64,000 nucleotides of DNA from Bdellovibrionia bacterium (lineage in GTDB: Bacteria > Bdellovibrionota > Bdellovibrionia > Bdellovibrionales > JAGQZY01), in the NCBI GenBank assembly GCA_030424715.1, contig JAUHWH010000001.1, forward strand, positions 248,001 to 312,000. Reading direction: 5' to 3'. A program made the position numbers and the translations under genes. A model generated the notes under the pieces. The model was not told the DNA's origin and did not search any database. It worked only from the letters and a program-made list of their open reading frames with translations. Shown here in pieces: positions 44,027-53,600 of the stretch (positions within the stretch are counted from its first letter, which is position 1; every line of letters begins with the position of its first letter).

Positions 44027-45987
44027 ATATTCTTGTTTATAAAGACGACCAATTGGTTCAGGAAATCACTCTCGTCACTGGTCAAAGCTATAGCGTTGGG
44101 CGTAAAGAAGGCTGCTCCATCCAACTCGAGAAGTTTCCGGGTATCTCACGACAACACTTCGAAATCGAGGAAGAAGGCCCTGGCTCGTGGAGAGTCAACG
44201 TTATGTCTGATATAAAGCTAATCGAATTCGAAGGTGAAGAGCGCAAAGACTTTTTGTTGAGTGAAAAAGGTAAGTTCTTCTTGTTTCCGTACACCTTCAA
44301 GTTTTCGGGAGACCCTTTGGCGGTGCAAAATTCACAACCCGAGGGCAGTGAGAACTTCTCTGTTGAGCCTCTTGATCAGGATATTGAGGCCATAGAACCG
44401 GTCAACTCCGATTCTGATCTGGCAGCCGAAGATCTTGATGGTGACAGTGATGAAAAAACCACAATCCAGAGTTTTAATGGCCTGCCCTATATAAAAATTA
44501 TCGGACAAAAAGGCAAAAGGTCAGAATATTTTCGGCTTGAGGGCAACCTATGGGTAATCGGGGGGCATGAAGGCGCTTCGGTTTTTTTGCGGGAGCCCGC
44601 AGCTTCGCAGAATCACTTTGAAATATCCCGAACTGACAAAGGCTTTTTCATTATTGATCTTGGGTCAAAACAAGGCACCGAACTCAATGGACAAAAGCTG
44701 ATTGCCAAGAAGCCATCTCATCTGCAGAGCGGCGATATTATAACCGTCGGTAACACCTCTCTGCAATTCGAATTGCGCGACAAAGCCTTTAAAAGAAAAG
44801 TGAACAATATTCCACTAAATGTTTACAAAAACCCCCTGCTCTTTTTTGATCAAGATGTTGCCATGGTCTCACTAGATGACGAAGAGCTTAGCCCTGGACG
44901 TGCGGAAGAAATCAGTGCAAAAGCTCCTGCTGTGGCTAAAAAGAAGAACCGAAAAGTCTTACTTGCCGTGGTTGCCAGTTTGTTTCTCCTGTTTGCAGTA
45001 GGTAAAGAGTTTCTTGTTCAAGACACTGGAAAACCGAAGCCTGTGGTGGGCGCCGACCCTTTCAGCCAGCTATCTCCGGCTGAGCAAAAGATCGTTAAGC
45101 AAACCTACAAGCTGGCCAGTCAACTGTACCTTGGTAAAAACTATGAGCTCTCCTTAGTGCAACTTGAGAAACTCCATACGATCATCCCGGTCTACAAAGA
45201 ATCGAAAAAGATGGAAGAAGACTGCATTAACGCCCGTGATATTCAAAGACAGATGGCACTGCGCGAACAACAAAAAAAGCAACAGATCGAAATGGAGAGA
45301 AGGGTGAACTCAGCGATTGCCCAATGCGAGAAAAACTATGCAAGCTCCAACGACATCGATGGAGTCAAAGCTTGTTTGGCTCCCGCTGCTGACCTGGACC
45401 CAAACAATCCAAGAATTGCCCAACTGATTACCGAGGTGACCGCTCGAGATGAGGAACAAAAAATTCGTCAAAAGATCGCGCAAGAGCAAGCAGAAAAGAT
45501 TCGGCGAGGTAAAGAGCTCTATCAAAGGGCTCGCGTCTTACACGACAAACATCGCTGGCTAAAAGCCATTGAGGCCTACGAAAACCATATTCACTCGGGA
45601 TTGCCCGACCCCCAAGGTCTTGTTAAAGACTCGAAGCGTAAGCTCTCTAGCATTGAGAACCAGATAAAATCTAAAAAGGACCAACTCCTTGGCGAAGCAA
45701 AAGCCAAATACAGCGGAACACAACTACGAGATGCTCTAAAGCTGGCGAGAAAAGCCCAGCAAGTGGACCCCTATGATCCCAAGATTTCATCATTTCTCTT
45801 TCAAGTTGAAAAAGAGTTAACCAACAAAATGAAAACCATTTACATGGACAGCGTTATTGAAGAACGGTTCGGTAACCTAGAGGCTAGCCGAGTGAAATGG
45901 GAAGACATTATCAAACAAGACATCGAAGATGGTGAATACTACCTCAAGGCCAAACGAAAGTTAAAGCAATATGGATATAAATATTAA
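44023..45987 (+). CDS. Tandem-FHA membrane protein with TPR-like repeats
   Basis: A 654-residue protein. The first FHA domain (about 1-98) keeps Gly26-Arg27, Ser42 and His45. The second (about 154-253) has Gly-Gly-His at 180-182 where Gly-Arg is expected, but keeps Ser195, His198 and Asn222. It is probably a non-binding or altered domain. An acidic linker (105-145) separates them. One membrane helix spans about 311-327. The C-terminal 330 residues contain helical repeats and coiled coil (YKLASQLYLGKNYELSLVQL; ALKLARKAQQVDPYDPKI). The next gene overlaps by 17 bases. Confidence 0.85.
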   Translation: MNILVYKDDQLVQEITLVTGQSYSVGRKEGCSIQLEKFPGISRQHFEIEEEGPGSWRVNVMSDIKLIEFEGEERKDFLLSEKGKFFLFPYTFKFSGDPLAVQNSQPEGSENFSVEPLDQDIEAIEPVNSDSDLAAEDLDGDSDEKTTIQSFNGLPYIKIIGQKGKRSEYFRLEGNLWVIGGHEGASVFLREPAASQNHFEISRTDKGFFIIDLGSKQGTELNGQKLIAKKPSHLQSGDIITVGNTSLQFELRDKAFKRKVNNIPLNVYKNPLLFFDQDVAMVSLDDEELSPGRAEEISAKAPAVAKKKNRKVLLAVVASLFLLFAVGKEFLVQDTGKPKPVVGADPFSQLSPAEQKIVKQTYKLASQLYLGKNYELSLVQLEKLHTIIPVYKESKKMEEDCINARDIQRQMALREQQKKQQIEMERRVNSAIAQCEKNYASSNDIDGVKACLAPAADLDPNNPRIAQLITEVTARDEEQKIRQKIAQEQAEKIRRGKELYQRARVLHDKHRWLKAIEAYENHIHSGLPDPQGLVKDSKRKLSSIENQIKSKKDQLLGEAKAKYSGTQLRDALKLARKAQQVDPYDPKISSFLFQVEKELTNKMKTIYMDSVIEERFGNLEASRVKWEDIIKQDIEDGEYYLKAKRKLKQYGYKY

Positions 45988-46669
45988 GCTGACGGAACGC
46001 TCTTATGGCGGCAAAAAATTTCGCCCCAACACGGTTGTCGATTTCGAACCATCGAACAATCTGTTGCTGTGTGTGACGCCCTGGGGACAGACCGGAGTTG
46101 CTGAAAAAGTCATTCAATCCATTAAAAGCTTTGTCACCATGGCCAACGAAGACACTGAGCTGACAGTCCCTTACGCTCGCAAGGAAAACCTACAACACTT
46201 TGGCAATATTCTTCGTATGGCCGTGATTATGGCCAGTGAAAAGATCAACTCTGAATTTAACAAAGAAGAATACACTTGTGGGTTCGAGATCTTTGCCGCT
46301 ATCAAAGACGGTCCCCAGTGGATCTATGTCAGCTGTGGCCAGCCGACGTTGGTGGTGCATCGCCCCGACACAGGCACCCTCCCCCTGTCGCAAGCCATTG
46401 ACCTCAATGTTCTTACCTTAAAGAATCCTATACATGATCCATTACCCAACCAACTGTTGGGCCTTGGTCAGCACCCCCCTATTCAGTATGGAAACATCCG
46501 ATTGCGGGGTCGCGACAAGTTCGCCTTGATCAGTCGCACCTATTTACCAAGCGCTTTTTTCCAATTGAATAAAGATGAGTTTGATATCGATAGAATCTCT
46601 CGAACACTGGCCGACGACAACCAAGAAGTTCCCTTTTGGCTAGGATTCATTCATCTCGATGAGATGTAG
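45971..46669 (+). CDS. PP2C-fold protein lacking catalytic metal ligands (pseudo-phosphatase)
   Basis: A 232-residue protein that follows the PP2C Ser/Thr phosphatase fold in outline: a helix (LRMAVIMASEKI), paired strands (GFEIFAAIKDGPQWIYVSCGQPTLVVHR), then RGRDKFALISRTY and a C-terminal helix-strand. The expected Asp residues are gone: the usual G-D-S-R is CGQP, S-D-G is SRT, and the first D-G-x-G-G is replaced by TPWGQTG. Such a protein would bind rather than hydrolyse. It ends the FHA operon, and its 3' end overlaps the convergent sulfatase-like gene by 30 bases. Confidence 0.6.
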   Translation: MDINIKLTERSYGGKKFRPNTVVDFEPSNNLLLCVTPWGQTGVAEKVIQSIKSFVTMANEDTELTVPYARKENLQHFGNILRMAVIMASEKINSEFNKEEYTCGFEIFAAIKDGPQWIYVSCGQPTLVVHRPDTGTLPLSQAIDLNVLTLKNPIHDPLPNQLLGLGQHPPIQYGNIRLRGRDKFALISRTYLPSAFFQLNKDEFDIDRISRTLADDNQEVPFWLGFIHLDEM

Positions 46670-48430
46670 ATAGTCGGCGTTCTCGGGTAAAAAGAAGTAA
46701 AGTTCTGACAAGCTGGGCGCGAAATCAAAGGGGCGCTTCACATCGTTAATAAACAACATGTTAAGATTTAGATTGAGAGCCCGTCGGCGATTTCGAATGG
46801 CATCCACCTGCGCCCAGAAACCATCCAAAGGTCTTTTTTTGGCTTTGAGCATAGAAATGCCATGGACCACTTTACGCAGCCCTGGGTTTTGACAATGCTT
46901 GTAAAACGAAGCCATATCTTTTTTTTCTTCGACAAAATATTTTAAACATCCGCCACTGTCGAACCTGGGAGGCTCTCTCAAATTGGCTTGCGCCAGAAGA
47001 GTCCATGCCGAGCGTTTGGTTTTTTTTCCGACTTCAAATAAAGTGGTCCACTGCTTGTTGGATAAGGCCTCATAGGCCAGCCAGCTCAGTAAAATTTCTT
47101 GCTGAGCTCGATTGGCGGATCGGATTTTTTGGTCAAAATCATCGTTATCGAGTTCGCTGCCTTCCCCACGCTTATTCCAGGTCACGAGCTGTGACAACTG
47201 ATCCAGCTTTTGAGAGTCCAAGCGCCGGTCGGGGCAATCAACACCGAAACTCTTATGACAAAACTGAGGAAAAAATGACTTCATCTTGGCGGCAATATCA
47301 AACTTTACTAAAAGTCGCCGGGCCTCTTCTTTGGCTAAGGGCTCGAACTCGTTTTTATCAAAAAAGGTGTCGTAAACCTGCAACCCGTGGTTTTGAGCAA
47401 ATAAATACTGTCTTTTACGGATACCGAATGTGGTTTGGTTGGAAAGCTGCATCCATTTTAGCCAAGAGTTTTTCTGAGTGATCCAGCGATCCTCTCGATC
47501 TGGAGAGAATACAAGGTCACCCTGGGACGGCTTGTGTGAGAGAAGTTTATGGAGCCATTGACCAACACGAGCAAACGAGACCATCTCTGTGTTCAAATTT
47601 TCTAAGTTTGATTTCACATTTTGAGAAAGCTTGATTTGCAGGGGCACATGCAAATACTGACTGCTCAAAGGATTAAAAGGATTTAGAGAATCAACGGGTC
47701 CACCTAAACCCAGAACAACAAAATGGATATTCTTCCAACGTCCGCGCTTTTTTAACTGAAAGATCAGGCTGTCGATAGTTTCGTGGATCTCTTGCACCTC
47801 GGAGAGGCGACCCATAGGGCGCTCATTGTCTAGGCCATCTTTGGTGACGCGATTTTTATAAAGTAAATCGGGTGCATAAAGAGTGAGAAAAAATGATCGC
47901 CCCTTAACTTCTTCATCTAGCCAACGAATGGCTCGACGGGTTGTTTCAGCAAAGGGCCGAAAAAAACGGGAATCCTCGCCCCAGAAAGCTTCATTGAACT
48001 CCTCAAACCCCTGAGAAACACCAAACTTGTTAAGCACCGGTACTCCGCCAGAAAAGAAACCGGTCCGCATCTTAAGGTTGAGGGCCTGCTCTCCTAAAGT
48101 CTGAAGCCGCGCCGAAATGCCCGAGGCCCCATTGTTGGTCACGCCATGCTCCGGAATATCGAGCCCCGTAAACAACGAACTTATGTTGGCTTGAGTCATA
48201 CTTGAGGGGGCATAGGCATGGGTGAAGCGGATGAACTCATCACAGACTTCCTGCAAATGGGGCAAAGTCTCTAGGCGTCGCGAGTCCGCACAAAGAAAAT
48301 CCTGCTCAGAGAAGGACTCCAGAGCAATTAAAACAACGGGTGGCTTTTTAGAGGTAAAAGGGGAACAGGAGACTGATAAAAAGCCAAGTCCAATCAGAAA
48401 TACGCGCCATTGGTGGCGAAAGTCTCCCAT
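46640..48430 (-). CDS. Sulfatase/phosphoethanolamine-transferase-fold lipoprotein
   Basis: A 596-residue protein with a lipobox SVSC (Cys22). Residues 31-300 follow the alkaline phosphatase/sulfatase fold: VVLIALESFSEQD (first metal Glu as in LtaS-type enzymes), AYAPSSMTQANISSLFTG with the nucleophile candidate Thr79, and IPEHGVTNN. The second metal motif, normally S-D-H-G, reads LGLGGPVDS, so catalytic competence is doubtful. The C-terminal 280 residues have no recognised family. The 3' end overlaps the PP2C-like gene. Confidence 0.6.
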   Translation of the reverse strand: MGDFRHQWRVFLIGLGFLSVSCSPFTSKKPPVVLIALESFSEQDFLCADSRRLETLPHLQEVCDEFIRFTHAYAPSSMTQANISSLFTGLDIPEHGVTNNGASGISARLQTLGEQALNLKMRTGFFSGGVPVLNKFGVSQGFEEFNEAFWGEDSRFFRPFAETTRRAIRWLDEEVKGRSFFLTLYAPDLLYKNRVTKDGLDNERPMGRLSEVQEIHETIDSLIFQLKKRGRWKNIHFVVLGLGGPVDSLNPFNPLSSQYLHVPLQIKLSQNVKSNLENLNTEMVSFARVGQWLHKLLSHKPSQGDLVFSPDREDRWITQKNSWLKWMQLSNQTTFGIRKRQYLFAQNHGLQVYDTFFDKNEFEPLAKEEARRLLVKFDIAAKMKSFFPQFCHKSFGVDCPDRRLDSQKLDQLSQLVTWNKRGEGSELDNDDFDQKIRSANRAQQEILLSWLAYEALSNKQWTTLFEVGKKTKRSAWTLLAQANLREPPRFDSGGCLKYFVEEKKDMASFYKHCQNPGLRKVVHGISMLKAKKRPLDGFWAQVDAIRNRRRALNLNLNMLFINDVKRPFDFAPSLSELYFFLPENADYLHLIEMNES

Positions 48431-48526
48431 TTCTTGACCTCCTTCGGTATCTCCATTGTAATAGATGAATCAACAGAGGCCAATGCTTCTGGTCGAAGTG
48501 GCCACAGGTGTTACAAAGGAGTTCCC

Positions 48527-49156
48527 ATGCTTGTCGATAAGTTTTTTATTCTGTCCCAAGGAAGCGCCGAGATTCTTCTCTGGATCCTATTGCTCACCAG
48601 CGTTCTCAGTATTGGTATGATCATCGAGCGCTTTATGACACTGCGGACAGTCTATAGAAGAAATATGGAGTTCCGGGCCAAAGCCCAAGACCTTCTCCAG
48701 AGCCGGACCCTCGACGAACTGGAAGACCTGGCCAAAGACAAAGACAGCCTACCAGGTAGAGCCCTGTCCTATGGCCTCCGTCACGTCAAAACTGACGGTG
48801 CCAATGGATTGTCCGAATTGTTTAATTCTTTTCTAATGATCGAAAAGCCAAAGCTGGAGAAAAATCTGAACTTTTTGGCAACAGTCGGGTCAAACGCCCC
48901 TTTCGTGGGACTTCTCGGAACCGTTTTAGGAATTATGAAAGCCTTTAGTGACCTGGCGGCCAACACCGGTGGCGGCAATGACGCTGTCATGAGTGGTATT
49001 GCCCACGCCCTGGTGGCCACAGCGGTGGGCCTGTTTGTAGCGATTCCTGCTGTGATCGGTTACAACTATTTTCAAAAATTAGTGCGACAAAGCCTACAAT
49101 CCATCGATGTCGCCCGTGAACTTTGCATTGCTTACGCTAAGAGCAAGAAGGCCTAA
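48527..49156 (+). CDS. MotA/TolQ/ExbB proton-channel family protein
   Basis: An inner-membrane proton-channel subunit. Start at the ATG at 48527 (AGGAG 5 bases upstream), giving 209 residues; a longer frame to 48410 lacks support. Three helices: one near 13-33 (EILLWILLLTSVLSIGM) and a pair near 125-185 with the family's PFVGLLGTVLGIMKAF and VATAVGLFVAIPAVIGYN. It is followed by the ExbD/TolR partner 3 bases later. The pair could power a TonB, Tol-Pal or gliding-motility machine; the exact system cannot be told. Confidence 0.92.
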   Translation: MLVDKFFILSQGSAEILLWILLLTSVLSIGMIIERFMTLRTVYRRNMEFRAKAQDLLQSRTLDELEDLAKDKDSLPGRALSYGLRHVKTDGANGLSELFNSFLMIEKPKLEKNLNFLATVGSNAPFVGLLGTVLGIMKAFSDLAANTGGGNDAVMSGIAHALVATAVGLFVAIPAVIGYNYFQKLVRQSLQSIDVARELCIAYAKSKKA

Positions 49157-49159
49157 GGC

Positions 49160-49570
49160 ATGGCAGGTTCATACAACTCCGGACAAGACGAACCTATTGC
49201 AGAAATCAATGTGGTTCCCCTCGTTGACATTATATTAGTGGTTCTCATTATTTTTATGGTCACCGCTCCAATGGTTTTGAAACCCACCATTGACGTGGAT
49301 TTACCGCAGGCCTCATCGGGCGAATCCAAAGAGGCTCCTAAAAGTATTGAGGTTGTGGTTAGCAAAATGGGTGAGCTTTATTTAGATGGAAGTAAAGTTT
49401 CATTGGAAGAACTCAAAAATTCAGTCACTGTTGAGGCCAAAAAGAATAGCAAATCCTCTGTCGTATTAACCGCCGACAAAGATGTGACTTTGGATGGGCT
49501 CACCCAAATCATCGACGCTATAAAAGGCTCCGGAATTAAAAAAGTAGGGTTTAGCATTCAAAAGAAATAA
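49160..49570 (+). CDS. ExbD/TolR family proton-channel partner
   Basis: A 136-residue protein with one N-terminal helix that carries the proton-relay Asp (NVVPLVDIILVVLIIFMV). A periplasmic beta-alpha domain follows (about 60-136, with VVLTADKDVTLDGLTQIIDAI). It pairs with the TolQ/ExbB-like protein upstream. No TonB or TolA gene follows; the next gene is an outer-membrane barrel. Confidence 0.92.
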   Translation: MAGSYNSGQDEPIAEINVVPLVDIILVVLIIFMVTAPMVLKPTIDVDLPQASSGESKEAPKSIEVVVSKMGELYLDGSKVSLEELKNSVTVEAKKNSKSSVVLTADKDVTLDGLTQIIDAIKGSGIKKVGFSIQKK

Positions 49571-49830
49571 CTCAGGCAAACAAAACTCTTCGACTGGGCC
49601 CCGACTCTTTCCAGCCGACCGTGAAAGGACTACAATTTTCTTTGAAAATTATACTAAACACGAAATCGTAAGGGCCATGTTTTTCTTATAATTTTTAATA
49701 CTTTAGACAGTCTTCCATAACAAAAAGCTATGGACTCCCTAAAAATATAGAATTTCTCTCCCACCGAAGACTCTGCTAGTTTGCGAAAGTTGCTCGTCAC
49801 CTAAATGAGCACTTTCCGGGGGGAGATTAT

Positions 49831-50640
49831 ATGAGACAATTTGGAGTCGTTTTTTTATTCTGCTTCCTGTGGAGTCTAAACGGCCAGGCTCAAACACTCT
49901 CAGAAACGTTGCTAAGGGAAAGTCCAAAGCTTTCAATCAATTTAGGATACAACTACGAAACAAACTTGCAAAAGTCGACGACCTACCAAAACAGTCAGTC
50001 CTCGGCTTTTCAAATATCTCCGAGATACCGACTCACCGATGAGTACACGCTCATCGCCCAAACCGGGTTTAGTCAGTCGCTCAGTAGAGAGCGTCGCAGT
50101 GACATGATTAACTCTTCAGTGGGAGTCACGCGCAACCCCATTTCTATCTTGGATGTGGCTGATTTACGTCCCACTCTATCACTCACCCTGCCCACAAACT
50201 CCATGCAACGACAGGATGATTCGCTGAGAGGGGCCGCCACCTTAACGGGAATCGCTTATTTTCGAACCTTTTCTCGTTGGATTTTTGCAGTGGGCTCGCA
50301 AGCTCGCATTAACAATCACCAGTTTTCCATATCCGCTATTAATGGAGCTAACCTACAAACCCAAGTGGCTGCCTTTGGTACCGTGGGATACACGCTGGGT
50401 AAGTTTCAACTGGTGGCTCGAGGCTCACAACGAACCGCTTGGTCTTACCGAGGCAAAAGATATGGCTTTTTTGGGCTGGATCAATCAATCACTTATATAC
50501 CCAATCGAAAAATGGCTTTCTCCATTGGGCATAGTAACCAAGGTAACATTCTCGCCCGCGATGGGTTGCGCTCAAATGTTGCCTTATTTAACTCACGGAC
50601 CTCAGTGGTCTATTTAGGAGCGCTTTACAATTATCAATAA
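49831..50640 (+). CDS. Outer-membrane beta-barrel protein of unknown family
   Basis: A 269-residue protein with a signal peptide (about 1-20, GQA-Q) and repeating amphipathic strands across the whole length, ending in an aromatic-rich strand (VVYLGALYNYQ), as in outer-membrane barrels of about 12 strands. No family was recognised. GGGGGGAG precedes the ATG. It is followed 26 bases later by the giant metalloprotease, so the two may be one operon (transporter plus secreted enzyme). Confidence 0.7.
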   Translation: MRQFGVVFLFCFLWSLNGQAQTLSETLLRESPKLSINLGYNYETNLQKSTTYQNSQSSAFQISPRYRLTDEYTLIAQTGFSQSLSRERRSDMINSSVGVTRNPISILDVADLRPTLSLTLPTNSMQRQDDSLRGAATLTGIAYFRTFSRWIFAVGSQARINNHQFSISAINGANLQTQVAAFGTVGYTLGKFQLVARGSQRTAWSYRGKRYGFFGLDQSITYIPNRKMAFSIGHSNQGNILARDGLRSNVALFNSRTSVVYLGALYNYQ

Positions 50641-50666
50641 TTTTTAAGACATTGGGGGAAAACAAT

Positions 50667-53600
50667 ATGCAATCAATCAAAATGGCCATCGGTCTGGTTA
50701 TCTCGGCAGCTCTGCTGCTCACCGGATGCACCGAAGACCGACAAGAACAAAAAATACTGAAACCACAAGACGTGGTTTTTTCTAAAAGCAACATCGACAC
50801 CCAGGCGAACTACCTTTACGCGCCACTGGGTCAAGAAAGCAGCCGCACCTCCTTGTACGGGCGCTCTTTTGAAGTGGGACAGTCCAAGGTTGTTAAGTTA
50901 CAGATCAACGAGTTTTCTTTGGACGTGCTTTCCATCGAAAAAGACGACCGTTTTTCTGACAACCCAAACAACCAAAAACTGCTGATTTCTATCCCCATTG
51001 AACATGTGGACTATCGCTGCGCCGATGACGCTTACGGCGAGTGTATTGGCAACGAGGTTGAAAACGAACGCATCACCTGGGACCAAAAGAAGTTCTTCAA
51101 GGCCAAGTTCGCCGATGCAAAAATTGTGGACACCAACTTTTTCTCCTATGAATTTGCTGGCCAAGGACAGTGCTATTCTGAGGAAAACTCTGAACTTCTG
51201 GCCCGATCCATCACCTCAAACAGTCTGAACTTCACACTGAAGCGCGACTACAAAGACGAGTTGTTTTTCTTTTGCATCCGAAACCATGATCTCTCCGACT
51301 TTACCAACTTAAACTGGACTGAAACCACCAGCTATTCTTTGGTCAAACTTGCTGATGTGGCTTCGCCGGATTACCCAAAAGCTGTGTATCATCCGGACTG
51401 GATCAATACTTTTGGTTTTTTCGAAACGGATGACTACCAATTGGATGTGGACGGTAACGCCACCCAGAACGGCGAAATTAAATACATGCAACGTTGGAAC
51501 CCCAATCGCTCTGAAATTGTTTATCATTTGAGCGAGAGTTTTAACAAACCGCAAAACGCTGCACTAAAAGCGGCCACCTACGAGTCTTTCAATCGACTGA
51601 ACAGTGGTCTGGCAAAAGCAGGAGCCAAGTTTCGCTTGAAACTGGCCGAACCCAGTGCAGAATCGGACCCATCGGACCTCAGAAAGTCGATGGTTATCCT
51701 TGTGGATGACCCGGCCGCAAGCAGTGTGATCGGTTACGGACCCTCCATCGTCAATCCCTTAACAGGAGAGGTGATCGCAGCCAGAACCATGATGTATTCC
51801 GGTTCGATTCGAAAGTTTGTTCGATTCACTTATGAGGACATTGTTCGTGACTATGGCAAAGAGGCGACTACTGAAGGCGCAACCGCTCCATCTTCTGGCG
51901 CAACCCAGGCCTCGAACCTCTCTGAAAGCTTAGGGAACCTAAGTGCTGACTTCGCGATGCCCATGAGTCGGCTGGAGGCCCAAAGCCTGGTTGATTTTAG
52001 TAAAATCGATGCTCTGAAGAGTGACGTGATTCAAAACCAAGTCAGTCGCACGCCAGAGTTGAGCGAAGACGAGATCGATCACTTTATGAAAAACGAAGCC
52101 AACAAAGACTACATGAAATTGTTGGCTGAACAAAACAAATACCCAGCTGAAGCTTTATCCTTCGGTGAAGTCAGCCAAGATATGTTGCAACAACTCATCG
52201 CTGAAGTGGGACAGCTGAAACCTTGGGAGACCCTTACAGACCTGGAAAAACAAGGGGTTTTGAATGTTCTCACGCCTTATGTTTGGGTGCCCACTCTCAT
52301 TCACGAGATTGGCCACAACCTAGGTTTACGACACAATTTTTCCGGCTCTGAAGATGCTGACAACTTTTACGCGCCTGAAGAAGTCGCAGCCCTGGCCATC
52401 CCTGCTTTAGACGCCCCAATGCCCTATAGCTCGGTGATGGATTACCCAAAGTCTGAGGTCAATGCCCTTCGTGCTTTAGGCAAATACGACATCGCTGCTC
52501 TACAATTCGGGTATGCTGACGCGGTGACTTTAGAAGACGGAAGTATTGCTAAAGTCGATTCTGCTAAAACACCGACCGAGGGTCTCAAGGCCTATCAGTA
52601 TTGCTCAGATGAAGGTGTCGCTCCCAACCCCAGCTGTAATCCCTTTGATGAAGGGGTCACCATGGTTGAGATGGCTCAAAGTATGATCGACAGCTACGAA
52701 GAGCGATACACCACCAGTAACTTCAGACGAGGACGTGCCAACTTTAGCGGACTCGGCGATGACAGATATTTAGCGAGCAAGAATCGTACGTTTCGTAACC
52801 TCCGTTTAATCTTTGAGCGTTACGAATCTCTCGTGAACGACTTTGATCTGGATCAAGAGACGATTGATTCCGTGCCATGGTTGAGTGAACTGGATCAAGC
52901 GGTGGAATTGGCCACTGATTTTATGATCAAGGTCATAAAAACTCCCGACACAGTTTGTATCATTCAAGATCGAGCGACTGGACAGTTGCAACCGGCCCCC
53001 ATTGGGATTTTTAGCCAGTTGGCTCACGATCGCACCCGACGCTGTAGCGACTTACAGTTGAACGAGCAATTCATGGTCGTTGGTGAAGGAGGCAAACCCT
53101 TGAACTCTTTAAAGTTGCCGAGCAATCCAAATCGATACGCCGATCAAATTGATGTGCGTGGGACTTGGATTGATAAGGCACTGGCCATGCGAACGTTGTT
53201 TCGCAGAACCGTGGGAAGCACCCTGCACGATGACGTCAACGGCAACTTTTTGGATCATCCCAAGTCGGCTCCTAAAATCATGCAGCTGGTCCAGGACATG
53301 ATGACGAACAACATGGTCGCACCTGTTGACATACAGTTTGTCGACGGAACTAAAACAACGGCCAACTTGGGCGTGAGATTCGACGATGGTTTCTATGAGA
53401 TTCCGGCTCCAGAGCTGCCACTGCCGAACTGGATCCTTGGACTTCCTTATATGAACATGACTTTGCCTGAAGCTTTGACCATGGTTCTACAGCGCAATGT
53501 TGCCCAGGGCTCCGATTCACCCACCAAAACCCTGATGCTTGAGTCGCTTAAAGTCTATCGTTTTCACCCCAATCCGGGGTCGAGGGACTATCTGTCGATT

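Noticed and set aside
47005-47481. 158-residue plus-strand frame inside the sulfatase-like gene
   Set aside because: Antisense to a gene with a lipobox and fold motifs; it has no ribosome site and an Arg/Trp-rich composition.
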